DNA of 64,000 nt from Shouchella lonarensis (GCF_900096965.1 NZ_FMYM01000002.1:1-64000); one strand, 5' to 3'; counted from the stretch's first letter, positions 43,226 through 52,647 are shown. Notes: a model not told the origin generated them from the sequence alone. Translations and numbers: made by a program.

Positions 43226-43252
43226 TACGATTGTACATTCATTTAAGTTTCA
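43226..43252 (-). promoter_or_regulatory. Sigma-W-type promoter of the nfeD-floT operon
   Basis: On the minus strand: TGAAAC, 17 bases, CGTA, close to the ECF sigma-W consensus TGAAAC-N16-CGTA. The yuaFGI operon of B. subtilis is sigma-W dependent, which fits. Confidence 0.75.
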
Positions 43253-43326
43253 TTTTAGCAATAAAATTGTTTTGCTTAAAAGGATAACCACTGTTCCATT
43301 GGCAGCGTCAATTTTTTGCAAAGTAA

Positions 43327-43360
43327 AAGAGAGGCCTAATGACATATTAGGTCCCCTCTT
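43327..43360 (-). terminator. Terminator of the Rieske oxidoreductase gene
   Basis: On the minus strand AAGAGGGGACCTAAT pairs with ATTAGGCCTCTCTT, followed by TTACTTTG. Confidence 0.7.
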
Positions 43361-43375
43361 ACAACGATATAGGGA

Positions 43376-44902
43376 TCAGTCTAACTTCTGTAATGGTTCT
43401 TTCGCCGGACCTTCAATGACTTCACCACGATACGTATAGCGTGAACCGTGGCAAGGACAGTCCCAGGTAAGATCGGCATGGTTCCAGTTACATTCGCAGC
43501 CAAGATGTGTGCATGTTGTATCCACAAGATGAATTTCATCATTTTCATCACGAAAGGCACCTGCCTTTTTCCCTTTATATTTGACGACCGCCCCTTGTCC
43601 TCGGTCTAGTTCTTTTAAATCTTCAACAGGTCCGCGAAGCTTGCCAGACAGCCAATGCTTTGCGATGTCAAACCCTTCTTTTAAAAAGACGCGAATGCTT
43701 GGATCAGCATGAAAGCGCATCGGGTCAAATAATTCGCGGTACAAGCTATTGCCTTCGAGAATCAAGTCAGACAGTATCTTGGCGGCGGCTGTTCCCCCAG
43801 TCATGCCCCATTTCTTATAACCCGTCGCAACAAGTACGTGTGGTTGGAGCGGTGAGAGTGGACCAACATACGGGACATGATCTAAGGTGGATAAATCTTG
43901 GGCAGACCATTCGCAGACAACATTTGCGCCGGGAAATGTTTCTTTTGCAAAAGTGTTTAAGGCATCGTAATGGTGGCGTGCGTCGCCCCCTTGACCGGCT
44001 TTATGGGTTTCACCGCTAACAAGCACGTGATCAATATTATTTATTGTGACTTGTCGGAGCGAGCGCGTAGGTTGCTCAACATTCATATACATGCCCCCTG
44101 GCCACGCCAAAGATGTTTTTGCAGCGACAACATATGCGCGTTCCGCTTTCAGGCGAGACATATAAAAGCCCCCCCCATCAATGAACGGAAAGTGGGTCGC
44201 ACAAACGATCGTTTGTGCGTGGATGCGCGCGCCACTTTTTGTGAGGATAGCAGTTGTATCTGCACCCTTGTCTTTTTCAACTTTTTCACAGGCAGTTTGT
44301 TCAAAAATTTGCGCCCCTTGTTCTGTCATATACTGGCACAAATGAGCGATATAATGAATTGGGTGAAATTGCGCTTGGTTTGCTACTTTGATTGCAGCAC
44401 GTGCACCAAGAGCAACGGGTGTGTCGGTCACCCATTCACCAGGGAGTTCGAGTGTTTGATACGCTTCCCATTCCCGTCTTAGTCGATGTTCACCGTGATG
44501 CGTCGTCGCGTATAAATAGGCATCTTCATTCGTAAAGTCACAAGAAATGCTTTCCTTTTCGATCAATTGGCGCATGTAAGTGAGTGCCTCATCTTGCGCT
44601 TGATAATATTGTTTGGCTTCTTTTTGTCCAAGATTTGCAAGCAATTCATCATAAATGAGACCGTGTTGTGTCGTGATTTTTGCTGTTGTATGACCTGTTG
44701 TCCCGCCACCGATACGCCCCGCATCTAGTAGTGCTACTTTTTTGCGTGCTTTGGTAAGCAAAAAAGCGGTTGTTACGCCGGTGATGCCGCCACCGATAAT
44801 TGCGACATCAACGTGGATGTCTGCTTGTAGTGTCTCGTACGTGGGCATTTCAAGATGTTTTTGCCATAAGGATGTGAGTGTGTGGTGTTCATTTTTCATC
44901 AA
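43376..44902 (-). CDS. FAD-dependent oxidoreductase with C-terminal Rieske domain (YhfW-like)
   Basis: A 508-residue two-domain protein. The N-terminal DAO-type FAD fold starts with the dinucleotide-binding VDVAIIGGGITGVTTAFLL. The C-terminal Rieske 2Fe-2S domain has both ligand pairs: CTHLGC and CPCHGSRY. This is the YhfW type. It would oxidise an unidentified small amine or amino acid and pass electrons through the iron-sulfur cluster. GGAGGGG lies before the start but inside a predicted leader hairpin. Confidence 0.88.
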   Translation of the reverse strand: MMKNEHHTLTSLWQKHLEMPTYETLQADIHVDVAIIGGGITGVTTAFLLTKARKKVALLDAGRIGGGTTGHTTAKITTQHGLIYDELLANLGQKEAKQYYQAQDEALTYMRQLIEKESISCDFTNEDAYLYATTHHGEHRLRREWEAYQTLELPGEWVTDTPVALGARAAIKVANQAQFHPIHYIAHLCQYMTEQGAQIFEQTACEKVEKDKGADTTAILTKSGARIHAQTIVCATHFPFIDGGGFYMSRLKAERAYVVAAKTSLAWPGGMYMNVEQPTRSLRQVTINNIDHVLVSGETHKAGQGGDARHHYDALNTFAKETFPGANVVCEWSAQDLSTLDHVPYVGPLSPLQPHVLVATGYKKWGMTGGTAAAKILSDLILEGNSLYRELFDPMRFHADPSIRVFLKEGFDIAKHWLSGKLRGPVEDLKELDRGQGAVVKYKGKKAGAFRDENDEIHLVDTTCTHLGCECNWNHADLTWDCPCHGSRYTYRGEVIEGPAKEPLQKLD

Positions 44903-44947
44903 CTTGTCCCCTCCGTTTTAATCGTCTATCATTACGATGGACAAGTT
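44901..44947 (-). promoter_or_regulatory. Leader hairpin covering the ribosome site of the Rieske gene
   Basis: On the minus strand AACTTGTCC pairs with GGACAAGTT (9 bp), enclosing an inner ATCGT/ACGAT stem. The right arm overlaps GGAGGGGAC, the Shine-Dalgarno region, so translation may be structure-controlled. Confidence 0.5.
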
Positions 44948-45116
44948 TTGTTTTTTTTATGACAATAAGTCGGTTATTTTATAGAATGCTAGTTTTTTAT
45001 CATCTCAGTTATTTACAATCGTGCAGGAGATGAGGTACGCTATAGGAAGGTTACATGTGGTATTTTGGCAAGAAGAATGAAGGACGTTTGATGTCGTAGA
45101 GAGGGGTACTTTTCAC

Positions 45117-45536
45117 GTGAAGAGACAAGCAGAGAATGGGCTATTGCTGGCGTGGTCAATCGCGCTTGTAGCCACAGGTGGTTCGCTTTATTTTTCCGAC
45201 ATTCGTCAATTTGAACCGTGTGTGCTATGTTGGTATCAACGAATTTTTATGTATCCGCTTGTTCTTTTGTTAGCCATCGGTTTTGCACGTAAAGATGCGT
45301 CTGTTGCGATTTATGCGGCTGTGTTATCAGGCATTGGTTTTTGTATTTCTACATATCATTATATGATTCAAAAGTTGCCTGTTGCTGACGATGTTGTCAT
45401 GAGTTGTGGACGAATCCCGTGCACGGGTGCGTATATTAACTGGCTTGGATTCATCACAATTCCTTTTTTAGCTGGTGCTGCTTTTTTAATGATCTTTTTA
45501 TTAAGTTTGTACGTGATACGAATGAGGAAGGGGTAG
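45117..45536 (+). CDS. bdbC: BdbC-like thiol:disulfide oxidoreductase (DsbB family)
   Basis: A 139-residue membrane protein with four segments, starting at GTG with AGAGGGG upstream. The first cysteine pair is CVLC in EPCVLCWYQRIFMYPL, the DsbB hallmark; the second pair lies in the extracytoplasmic loop (SCGRIPC). It reoxidises an extracytoplasmic thiol oxidase by passing electrons to quinone. The thioredoxin-like gene follows after 6 bases, giving a BdbC/partner pair that forms disulfides in exported proteins. Confidence 0.88.
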   Translation: MKRQAENGLLLAWSIALVATGGSLYFSDIRQFEPCVLCWYQRIFMYPLVLLLAIGFARKDASVAIYAAVLSGIGFCISTYHYMIQKLPVADDVVMSCGRIPCTGAYINWLGFITIPFLAGAAFLMIFLLSLYVIRMRKG

Positions 45537-45542
45537 AAGCAG

Positions 45543-46010
45543 ATGAAAAAGTTGTTATTTATTGGAGGGGCCGTGTTGTTGCTCTTTATCGTGTTGGTGG
45601 TTTTGCAAAACATTAGCCAAAATAAACAGTTGGCAGACAATAAATTATACGATAAAGAGGATTTACACCCAGAGACCGTGAAGCAACTGAGCGATAAAAA
45701 TTACCAAAATGTCATTATGCCAGATGCATTGGAGAAAAAGTTGTCAACGGAATCGGACGTCGTCGTTTATTTCTTTTCACCAACTTGTCCGGCTTGCCAA
45801 CAATCGACCGCACCACTGATGGAAGCTGCTGAGTTAGAAGGTGTCCACATTGATCAATATAATTTGCTCGAGTATGAAAAGGGCTGGGAAGACTACCACA
45901 TTGAGGCAACCCCAACGATTGTATATTTTAAGGATGGAGAAGAAGTCGATAGGTTAAAGGGAGTAGGGGATGTAACAGCATTTCAAACGTTTTTAAAGCA
46001 AACGAAGTAA
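45543..46010 (+). CDS. Membrane-anchored thioredoxin-like protein (BdbA/BdbD-like partner)
   Basis: A 155-residue protein with an N-terminal anchor (LLFIGGAVLLLFIVLVVL) and a thioredoxin fold facing outward. The active site is CPAC in FFSPTCPACQQST; the cis-Pro is in IEATPTIVYF. It is likely the thiol oxidase or reductase coupled to the BdbC-like protein just upstream. It is shorter than BdbD and closer in size to BdbA-type thioredoxins. Confidence 0.82.
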   Translation: MKKLLFIGGAVLLLFIVLVVLQNISQNKQLADNKLYDKEDLHPETVKQLSDKNYQNVIMPDALEKKLSTESDVVVYFFSPTCPACQQSTAPLMEAAELEGVHIDQYNLLEYEKGWEDYHIEATPTIVYFKDGEEVDRLKGVGDVTAFQTFLKQTK

Positions 46011-46024
46011 AACAACCGATGTAG

Positions 46025-46053
46025 GGAGCATTCTTTAGTTACGGGACTGCTCC
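46025..46053 (+). terminator. Weak terminator-like hairpin after the bdb pair
   Basis: GGAGCA (46025-46030) pairs with TGCTCC (46048-46053), extended by AG/TT outward; only TT and GCATAT follow, so it is weak. Confidence 0.45.
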
Positions 46054-46144
46054 TTGCATATGTTGTTCATATATGTTACGATTATTTTTTGAAAACACAG
46101 GAACGCTTTTTGTACGAGTGTGAAGTGAAAAAGGTTGTAAGCGA

Positions 46145-46206
46145 AGGCTGTCTTGATGCGAGAAGCGTGCCTTGTTTCCCGCTTTTGGCATCTGGACAGT
46201 CTTTTA
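46145..46206 (+). promoter_or_regulatory. Long leader hairpin with T-tract before the DEAD-box helicase gene
   Basis: Three stacked stems form one rod: AGGCTGTC/GACAGTCT (8 bp), ATGC/GCAT and AGAAGCG/CGCTTTT (7 bp), followed by TTTT at about 46202-46205. It ends 45 bases before the helicase start. It looks like a terminator inside the leader, so attenuation or helicase-sensitive self-control is possible; it could also end an unseen small RNA. Confidence 0.55.
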
Positions 46207-46249
46207 AGTGCATAAGTGTTTCAATTTAAATATAGGGAGTTTTTAGCAC

Positions 46250-47743
46250 TTGGTAAACTTTGAACAATTTGGATTAGGTAAAGATGTTGTGGATGCAGTA
46301 ACAAAAATTGGTTTTACAGAAGCAACACCGATTCAAGAACAAACAATTAAACTGGTGTTGGCTGGGCAAGACGTTATTGGACAGGCGCAAACAGGGACAG
46401 GAAAAACAGGCGCGTTTGGGATTCCACTTGTTGATCGCGTGGATGTTGCCGATGCAACGGTTCAAGGATTGGTTTTGGCTCCGACACGGGAATTAGCGAG
46501 TCAAGTTGAACAAGCACTTAAGGCGTTTGGACGTGTAAAAGGTGTGCGGACGACGGTGGTATACGGGGGAGAAGACTTTGGGAAGCAGCTTCGTTCATTG
46601 AAGCAGCGTCCACACATTGTTGTGGCGACACCAGGACGATTAATGGACCATATGCGTCGCAAAACCATCTCCTTATCGGATGTTCAAACGGTTGTGTTAG
46701 ATGAAGCCGATGAAATGTTAAATATGGGTTTCATTGAAGACATTGAGACAATCTTAGCAGCAACGCCCGAAGAGACGCGTCAAACGTTGTTATTCTCTGC
46801 AACGATGCCGCGCCGTATGGAGTCATTAGCTGGGAAATTTATGAAAAACCCACAACGTGTGTCAGTGAAATCAAAAGAAGTCACAATGGAAAATATTGCA
46901 CAGCAATATATTGAAGTCCATGAACGAGAAAAATTTGATGTGTTTTGTCGGTTGCTTGACTTGGAGACACCAGAGCTTGCAATTGTTTTCGGACGGACGA
47001 AGCGACGCGTCGATGAATTAGGAGAAGCACTTGTAAAGCGTGGTTACCGTGCAGAAGGCTTACACGGTGATTTAAATCAGGCAAAGCGAAACAGTATTTT
47101 GCGTAAATTTAAAGAAGGACTCATTGATGTACTTGTGGCGACAGATGTTGCTGCGCGTGGTCTTGATATTAGTGGGGTTTCGCACGTATTTAACTTTGAT
47201 TTGCCGCAAGATCCAGAAAGCTATGTACACCGAATTGGTCGGACAGGTCGTGCGGGGCGTTCGGGGATTGCCATTACCTTGATGACTGGACCTGAGCGTG
47301 ACCATTTAAAATTAATTGAACATGTCTCTAAAAAGCGGATGACAAAGCGTCCAAAGCCGACACACGAGGAGGCGCTTGCGGGACAAAAGCAAGAAGCACT
47401 TAATCAGTTACGTGCGCTAGCTGCAGAAGGTGAGCAAGCTGAATATCGTGCGAGTGCAAAAGCATTGTTGCAAGAAACAGATGCAATTACAGCACTATCT
47501 GTAGCGCTCAAGTTAATGACAAAAGAACCAGATCAAACACCGGTAAAATTAACAAGCGAATCACCATTACGTTCTAGAAAACGTCCCGGTTCAAGTGGCG
47601 GGAACCGTGGTGGACACCGTGAGCAGCGTGGTCCGCGCGGTGATCGACGCCCTTGGCCACAAAAGCGTGGGCGTGATGACCGTCGTGGAAAATGGAAAAG
47701 TAGTGGTGGCGGTCGTCGGAGTGGTTCGAAACATCCATCTTAA
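46250..47743 (+). CDS. cshA: DEAD-box RNA helicase (CshA-like)
   Basis: A 497-residue DEAD-box helicase starting at TTG 46250 with TAGGGAG upstream. The motifs are in order: Q motif FTEATPIQEQTI, motif I AQTGTGKTG, Ia PTRELASQV, II DEAD, III SATMP, V VATDVAARGLD and VI HRIGRTGRAG. The C-terminal tail from about residue 430 is rich in Arg and Gly (GGNRGGHREQRGPRGDRRPW), as in CshA. It unwinds RNA in degradosome and ribosome assembly and in cold adaptation. The long structured leader suggests post-transcriptional control. Confidence 0.92.
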   Translation: MVNFEQFGLGKDVVDAVTKIGFTEATPIQEQTIKLVLAGQDVIGQAQTGTGKTGAFGIPLVDRVDVADATVQGLVLAPTRELASQVEQALKAFGRVKGVRTTVVYGGEDFGKQLRSLKQRPHIVVATPGRLMDHMRRKTISLSDVQTVVLDEADEMLNMGFIEDIETILAATPEETRQTLLFSATMPRRMESLAGKFMKNPQRVSVKSKEVTMENIAQQYIEVHEREKFDVFCRLLDLETPELAIVFGRTKRRVDELGEALVKRGYRAEGLHGDLNQAKRNSILRKFKEGLIDVLVATDVAARGLDISGVSHVFNFDLPQDPESYVHRIGRTGRAGRSGIAITLMTGPERDHLKLIEHVSKKRMTKRPKPTHEEALAGQKQEALNQLRALAAEGEQAEYRASAKALLQETDAITALSVALKLMTKEPDQTPVKLTSESPLRSRKRPGSSGGNRGGHREQRGPRGDRRPWPQKRGRDDRRGKWKSSGGGRRSGSKHPS

Positions 47744-47958
47744 TGGGTGTTTGCACAAAATAAGGATGAGGCTTCTTTTAAAGAGGCTTTGTCCAGTTTT
47801 GTGCGACTTGTGGTTGTCGTATGTAGAAAGCGTATACGAAAACAAATAAGTGAGTATTTTTATGGCAATTTGGTGTTTTTTCGCTGGAATTTGAAACCAG
47901 TACTTGTTTCAATCCGTAAATCGAGAAGAAGTACATAAATATGGAGAGGATGAAAAGT

Positions 47959-48408
47959 ATGAAACGAACAGCAGAGCGTGTGCTCGGGATTATTGGTTTG
48001 GTGTTATTTGTGATTGGTGGGGGGCTATTTGCAATCGTAAGTGTCATGCAGCAATCAGGTGCTTTAGAGGACTCTTTTGAAGAATGGATACAAGCAGCAG
48101 AAGAGCAAGGACAAACAATGACGGATGAAGAAAAAGAAGGTTTTGAAATTGCGGCAGAATACCCATATGGTACATATGCACTCGCTTCATTTCTTGCCGC
48201 AGTAGCTGGGCTTGTTGCTGTGATTATTGTCAGTAAGAAGTCAGTTGCATCTGGTGTGTTATTTCTAGTCATGATTGTTATTTATGGACTAATGGTTGGT
48301 CTTTGGATGTTTCTTTTATCATTTTTACCTATTCTTATGTATCTTATCGCGGGTATTATATCACTTGTGCGTAGAGCGCCAAAAGATCCAGTCTCGTTAC
48401 AAGAGTAG
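47959..48408 (+). CDS. DUF4064 membrane protein, copy 1
   Basis: A 149-residue membrane protein with four hydrophobic segments, opening MKRTAERVLGIIGLVLFVIG, the DUF4064 pattern. An acidic external loop (EEWIQAAEEQGQTMTDEEKE) precedes YPYGTYALASFLAAVAGLVA. GGAGAGG precedes ATG 47959; the frame opens 6 codons earlier. Function unknown. The next gene is a clear tandem paralogue. Confidence 0.8.
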   Translation: MKRTAERVLGIIGLVLFVIGGGLFAIVSVMQQSGALEDSFEEWIQAAEEQGQTMTDEEKEGFEIAAEYPYGTYALASFLAAVAGLVAVIIVSKKSVASGVLFLVMIVIYGLMVGLWMFLLSFLPILMYLIAGIISLVRRAPKDPVSLQE

Positions 48409-48428
48409 TCGTTCGATTCGTTATTCTG

Positions 48429-48462
48429 GATAGTAGGTATTTTAGTTGCCTACTATCTGGAT
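48429..48462 (+). terminator. Terminator between the DUF4064 copies
   Basis: GATAGTAGG (48429-48437) pairs with CCTACTATC (48449-48457), then TGGATTTTGG. Confidence 0.65.
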
Positions 48463-48546
48463 TTTGGTAATGGTTGTTTTAAGGATCATAAGTGAAACCT
48501 TCGAGGATTGTCTGAGGAATACATAAATATTGGAGGAAAGAAAATT

Positions 48547-48990
48547 ATGAAACGAACAGCAGAACGCGCGCTCGGAATTATCGGTTTGATTTTGTTTGTT
48601 CTTGGGGGGCTTGCCTTTGCCGGAATAAGTGCTATACAGCAGTCAGCAGAACCAGATGATTTTGTTAAAGGGTTTACAGAGGCTTGGGAGGAAGAAGAAG
48701 GGGAAGAAGTGCCTGATGAAGTCAAGACCGGTGTTGAATTTTTCGCCGAACGTCCATATGGTACATATGCGCTCGCCTCATTTATTGCGGCTATCGCGGG
48801 TCTCGTTTCAGCGATTGTTATTAAGAAAAACGCCATCCTTTCGGGTATTTTATTTTTAGGTGGGGTTGTTGTTTATGGCTTGTTGGTAAATGTCTTTTTA
48901 ATGATCTTGCTGCCATTAATCCCTATGATCCTGTATCTTATCGCAGGGATGATGGCGCTCGTTCGCAAAGCCCCACAAGAAACGCTGTGA
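48547..48990 (+). CDS. DUF4064 membrane protein, copy 2
   Basis: A 147-residue paralogue of the preceding gene: MKRTAERALGIIGLILFVLG matches its start, and RPYGTYALASFIAAIAGLVS matches its middle. The external loop is even more acidic (EAWEEEEGEEVPDEVKT). GGAGG lies before ATG 48547. Each copy has its own hairpin downstream, so they may be regulated separately. Function unknown. Confidence 0.8.
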   Translation: MKRTAERALGIIGLILFVLGGLAFAGISAIQQSAEPDDFVKGFTEAWEEEEGEEVPDEVKTGVEFFAERPYGTYALASFIAAIAGLVSAIVIKKNAILSGILFLGGVVVYGLLVNVFLMILLPLIPMILYLIAGMMALVRKAPQETL

Positions 48991-48998
48991 TCATGTGT

Positions 48999-49027
48999 AA
49001 CCGCCTAATGATAGGCGGTTTTCTTTT
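48999..49027 (+). terminator. Terminator after DUF4064 copy 2
   Basis: AACCGCCT (48999-49006) pairs with AGGCGGTT (49013-49020), followed by TTCTTTTTT. Confidence 0.88.
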
Positions 49028-49107
49028 TTATGTGTGTGGTAATTGACATCATCCCACAATTCACTTACACTAACATTAGATGACTAGTTGTTAGGTGAGT
49101 GAAAATA

Positions 49108-49542
49108 TTGCTACATGCAGATCGACGTATTGGTAGGCAAGCGCTCATGCTTGTGTTAGATGAGGACGCTCGGGCAGAAGTGATTCAAAAACAAGGTTGG
49201 ATTGGCTGTGTGGGTAAAGTCGGTTCCATGGACGCACATAAAGTTGTAGCAGCAATTGAAACCGCTGCCAAGCGCGAAGGGGTGATCGGTGAGGATCGTT
49301 ATCGTGAAGGTCATGCGTTGTACCATGCGATATTGGAAGCGCTTCAAGGTGTGACGCGTGGATCATTGCAGCTTGGTTCTGTGTTGCGGACAGTGGGGCT
49401 TCGTTTTGCGGTTTTACGTGGCAATCCGTATGAGAATACGGAAGAGGGCGATTGGTTAGCTGTTGCGCTCTATGGCACGATTGGCGCCCCAGTCAAAGGG
49501 CTAGAGCACGAGGCAATTGGTTTAGGAATTAACCATATATAA
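49108..49542 (+). CDS. hutP: HutP, histidine-responsive antiterminator
   Basis: About 144 residues, matching B. subtilis HutP along the full length: [71 protein letters not shown] and [20 protein letters not shown]. The RNA-binding and L-histidine/Mg2+-binding residues lie in these conserved blocks. With histidine bound, the hexamer binds NAG triplets in the leader and blocks the downstream terminator. I prefer TTG 49108 (AGGTGA 9 bases upstream; the protein then begins [10 protein letters not shown] like its homologue); the frame also allows GTG 49099. Confidence 0.92.
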   Translation: MLHADRRIGRQALMLVLDEDARAEVIQKQGWIGCVGKVGSMDAHKVVAAIETAAKREGVIGEDRYREGHALYHAILEALQGVTRGSLQLGSVLRTVGLRFAVLRGNPYENTEEGDWLAVALYGTIGAPVKGLEHEAIGLGINHI

Positions 49543-49549
49543 AAATAGA

Positions 49550-49618
49550 CATGCCTATAGATACGAGTGGTGAGGAGGCTGTAGCGAGGATCATGTGTTG
49601 TTCGCTAGAGTCTTTTTT
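49550..49618 (+). promoter_or_regulatory. HutP-dependent attenuator before hutH
   Basis: A run of NAG triplets (TAG, GAG, GAG, TAG, GAG between about 49558 and 49588) leads into a terminator: GGCT-g-TAGCGA (49577-49587) pairs with TCGCTA-g-AGTC (49602-49612), followed by TTTTTT. This is the expected hutP-hutH intergenic regulator. Confidence 0.75.
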
Positions 49619-49647
49619 GTATGGAAGATAAAGAAAGGGTGGTATGA

Positions 49648-51171
49648 ATGATTCATTTAGACGGCAATACGTTAACAATGGAAAAAATGAAAGCGATTTT
49701 ATTCTCTGGGGAAAAGGTTGCACTTAGTGAGGAAAGCATTGCCAAGGTGAAGCAAAGTCGCTTAATGGTCGAGCGTATTGTGGCAGAAGGGGAGATTGTA
49801 TATGGCATTACGACTGGTTTTGGGAAATTTAGTGATGTACGGATTGAGGCCGAAGATGTCGCTGCTTTGCAAAAAAACTTGATTTTGTCTCACGCGTGTG
49901 GGGTCGGGCCATTATTTTCTGAAACAATTACCCGGGCAATGATGGTGTTACGGGCAAATGCATTAGCGAAAGGGTTCTCTGGTGTGCGGCTAAGTTTATT
50001 AGAGAAACTCATTGAACTCGTAAATAAAGAAGTATATCCATGTGTGCCACAACAAGGCTCTTTAGGAGCGAGTGGCGACTTGGCGCCGTTATCACATTTG
50101 GCACTTGTGCTCATGGGTGAGGGAGAAGTGATGTACCAAGGAGAAAAACTAGAAACAAAAGTGTGTTTTGCACGTCTTAGTATTGCGCCGATTGTACTTG
50201 AAGCAAAAGAAGGCTTGGCACTTATTAATGGCACACAGGCGATGACGGCGGTGGGCGTCGTTGCTTACTTAGAGGCAGCGTGTCTATTTAAACAATCCGA
50301 GCTGATTGCGGCGATAACAATGGAAGGCTTACACGGCATTATGGATGCATTTGATCCACTTGTGCATGAGGCGCGTGGTTATCCGGAGCAGATTGCTGTG
50401 GCAGCACGGATGCGGGCCCATTTAGAAGGGAGCAAGCTTGTGAGCGTGCAAGGGGAGAAGCGTGTGCAAGATGCCTATACGTTGCGCTGTATTCCGCAAA
50501 TTCATGGGGCAACGGCGCAGACGCTTACTTACGTTAAAGACAAGCTGACGATTGAAATGAACGCGGCGACTGATAACCCGCTCATTTTTGCGGACGAAGG
50601 AAAAGTGATTTCTGGTGGCAATTTTCACGGACAACCGATTGCATTTGCCATGGATTATTTGGCGATTGCGATGGCAGAGCTTGCAAATGTGTCAGAGCGG
50701 CGGATTGAGCGACTTGTGAATCCGCAGTTAAACGACTTACCACCGTTTTTAAGTGCAGCGCCCGGCTTGCAGTCTGGGGCAATGATTATGCAGTACGTTG
50801 CCGCCGCGCTCGTATCTGAAAATAAAACTCTTGCGCACCCAGCAAGTGTCGATTCGATCCCGTCTTCCGCAAACCAAGAAGACCATGTGAGTATGGGGAC
50901 GATTGGGGCGCGGCACGCTTATCAAGTGATTGAAAACGTTCGGCGTGTGTATGCCATTGAAGCGATTTGTGCGCTGCAAGCAGTGGGCATTCGTGGTGCG
51001 CATAAAATGGCACCAGTGACACATGCGTTCTACACTGCTGCACGCCATGTTGTTCCGTTTATTGATGGCGATCGCGTATTTTCCAAAGATATTGAAGCGA
51101 TGACTGCTTGGCTGCACGCAGCAGTTCAGGAGCCAGGAAAGGTGATGACAAACGAAGTGAGAGGGTCTTGA
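49648..51171 (+). CDS. hutH: Histidine ammonia-lyase
   Basis: A 507-residue histidase, the first step of histidine degradation (histidine to urocanate and ammonia). The MIO prosthetic group forms from Ala-Ser-Gly in [20 protein letters not shown] (about residue 143). Other signatures are [37 protein letters not shown] and [20 protein letters not shown] precedes the ATG. In B. subtilis hutUIGM follow; here a YjiH-like gene follows instead, so the rest of the pathway must lie elsewhere or be missing. Confidence 0.95.
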   Translation: MIHLDGNTLTMEKMKAILFSGEKVALSEESIAKVKQSRLMVERIVAEGEIVYGITTGFGKFSDVRIEAEDVAALQKNLILSHACGVGPLFSETITRAMMVLRANALAKGFSGVRLSLLEKLIELVNKEVYPCVPQQGSLGASGDLAPLSHLALVLMGEGEVMYQGEKLETKVCFARLSIAPIVLEAKEGLALINGTQAMTAVGVVAYLEAACLFKQSELIAAITMEGLHGIMDAFDPLVHEARGYPEQIAVAARMRAHLEGSKLVSVQGEKRVQDAYTLRCIPQIHGATAQTLTYVKDKLTIEMNAATDNPLIFADEGKVISGGNFHGQPIAFAMDYLAIAMAELANVSERRIERLVNPQLNDLPPFLSAAPGLQSGAMIMQYVAAALVSENKTLAHPASVDSIPSSANQEDHVSMGTIGARHAYQVIENVRRVYAIEAICALQAVGIRGAHKMAPVTHAFYTAARHVVPFIDGDRVFSKDIEAMTAWLHAAVQEPGKVMTNEVRGS

Positions 51172-51180
51172 ACCCTCTTT
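51160..51180 (+). terminator. Hairpin over the hutH stop codon
   Basis: AGAGGGT (51160-51166) pairs with ACCCTCT (51172-51178), followed by TTTCC; the loop contains the stop codon. Confidence 0.55.
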
Positions 51181-51287
51181 CCGCTTGGAAGAAAGTTTTC
51201 TAGAGAAAATTTATGTAGAACTTTTTCCTGTATTCGTTTAAAATAACAGAAACAGTCATTTATTTTTTATTTAGGGGGGTTGGGCAT

Positions 51288-52637
51288 ATGGGCAAACCTA
51301 TACAACTCAAGTATGTCTTTTTGTTTGTGATGCCATCTTTAGTAGGGATATTCTTATTTATGACGCCTCTTCCGGATGATAAGGAAGGAATCTTGCTCCC
51401 AGTAACCATTGCTGCAAAGTGGCTGCAAGGACAACTCGGTGAAAGCGTCATCATCAGCATTGTTACGTGGCTCATGGTAGGGGGAGCGCTCGTGACGTTG
51501 ATCACGACATTATTCAAACCACGTATGATCACGGGGAATAAGTTTTATCACGGTTTGTTTGTGACCACGATACCATGGTTGGTTGTACGTATCATTGGTG
51601 CACTGTTTGCAGTGCTTGTTTCTTATGAAATTGGACCTGAGTTTCTTTTAGATGAAGGGACAGGGGCTTTGCTTTTGAAAGGTTTATTGCCATTTTTGTT
51701 TGCGATATTTTTATTTGCTGGGCTACTGATGCCGCTGTTGTTGAATTTTGGATTGATGGAATTCATTGGCATGTTGTTGCGCAAATTTATGCGCCCGTTG
51801 TTCCGCTTGCCAGGTCGCGCTTCTGTTGATACGATGGCGTCGTGGGTTGGAGATGGCACTGTTGGGATTATGTTGTCTGATCAACAATATCGGGCAGGAG
51901 CATATACAGAACGTGAAGCAGCAATTGTTGCATCGACATTTTCAGTTGTATCGATTACCTTTAGCATTTATATTTTATCGGAACTAAATATTAGCCATTT
52001 ATTTTGGTCATTCTTTCTGACATTGTTTGTTGCTGGACTAATTGCGGCGTTCATTATGCCCCGTATTCCTCCGCTATCCCGTAAAAAAGATGTATATATT
52101 GATGGTTCGCCACGTCGACCAGAACCAGCTGTAAAAGGTGTATTTTCAGCAGGGCTTGCCGCGGCGACCGCACGTGCAGCAGAAAATGCTGATGTAGGTA
52201 AAAATGTAAAGAGCGGTATTTCTAATGTACTTGGGCTTTGGCTAGGCGTATTGCCAGTCGTTATGGCAATTGGAACACTTGCCACGATTGCAGCAGAGTA
52301 CACACCGTTATTTGAATGGCTCGGTATGCCGTTTATTCCTTTACTCGAGTGGATGAATGTGCCGCAAGCTGCTGAAGCGAGTCAAACATTGCTCGTTGGA
52401 TTTACAGATATGTTGCTACCTACCATTATGGCTGGGACCTTTGGGATTACAAACGAATTCACACTTTTTGTCATCGCGACATTGTCTGTTTCGCAGCTCA
52501 TTTATATGTCCGAGACAGGTGGCGTGTTAATTGCTGCAAAAATACCGGTAAGTTTTTTAGATTGTGTGTGGATTTTCTTATTACGAACGGTCATCACACT
52601 ACCAATTATTGTGTTAATGGCACATTTACTGTTGTAG
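51288..52637 (+). CDS. YjiH-family membrane protein with nucleoside-recognition/Gate domains
   Basis: A 449-residue membrane protein with about ten to eleven segments. Two Gate-like parts are seen: one near RKFMRPLFRLPGRASVDTMASWVGDGTVG, one near GFTDMLLPTIMAGTFGITNEF. This is the YjiH family (COG3314). Function is uncertain; relatives are often found beside histidine or amino-acid breakdown genes, so a transport role with hutH is possible. GGGGGG precedes ATG 51288. Confidence 0.8.
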   Translation: MGKPIQLKYVFLFVMPSLVGIFLFMTPLPDDKEGILLPVTIAAKWLQGQLGESVIISIVTWLMVGGALVTLITTLFKPRMITGNKFYHGLFVTTIPWLVVRIIGALFAVLVSYEIGPEFLLDEGTGALLLKGLLPFLFAIFLFAGLLMPLLLNFGLMEFIGMLLRKFMRPLFRLPGRASVDTMASWVGDGTVGIMLSDQQYRAGAYTEREAAIVASTFSVVSITFSIYILSELNISHLFWSFFLTLFVAGLIAAFIMPRIPPLSRKKDVYIDGSPRRPEPAVKGVFSAGLAAATARAAENADVGKNVKSGISNVLGLWLGVLPVVMAIGTLATIAAEYTPLFEWLGMPFIPLLEWMNVPQAAEASQTLLVGFTDMLLPTIMAGTFGITNEFTLFVIATLSVSQLIYMSETGGVLIAAKIPVSFLDCVWIFLLRTVITLPIIVLMAHLLL

Positions 52638-52647
52638 AATAAAATAG

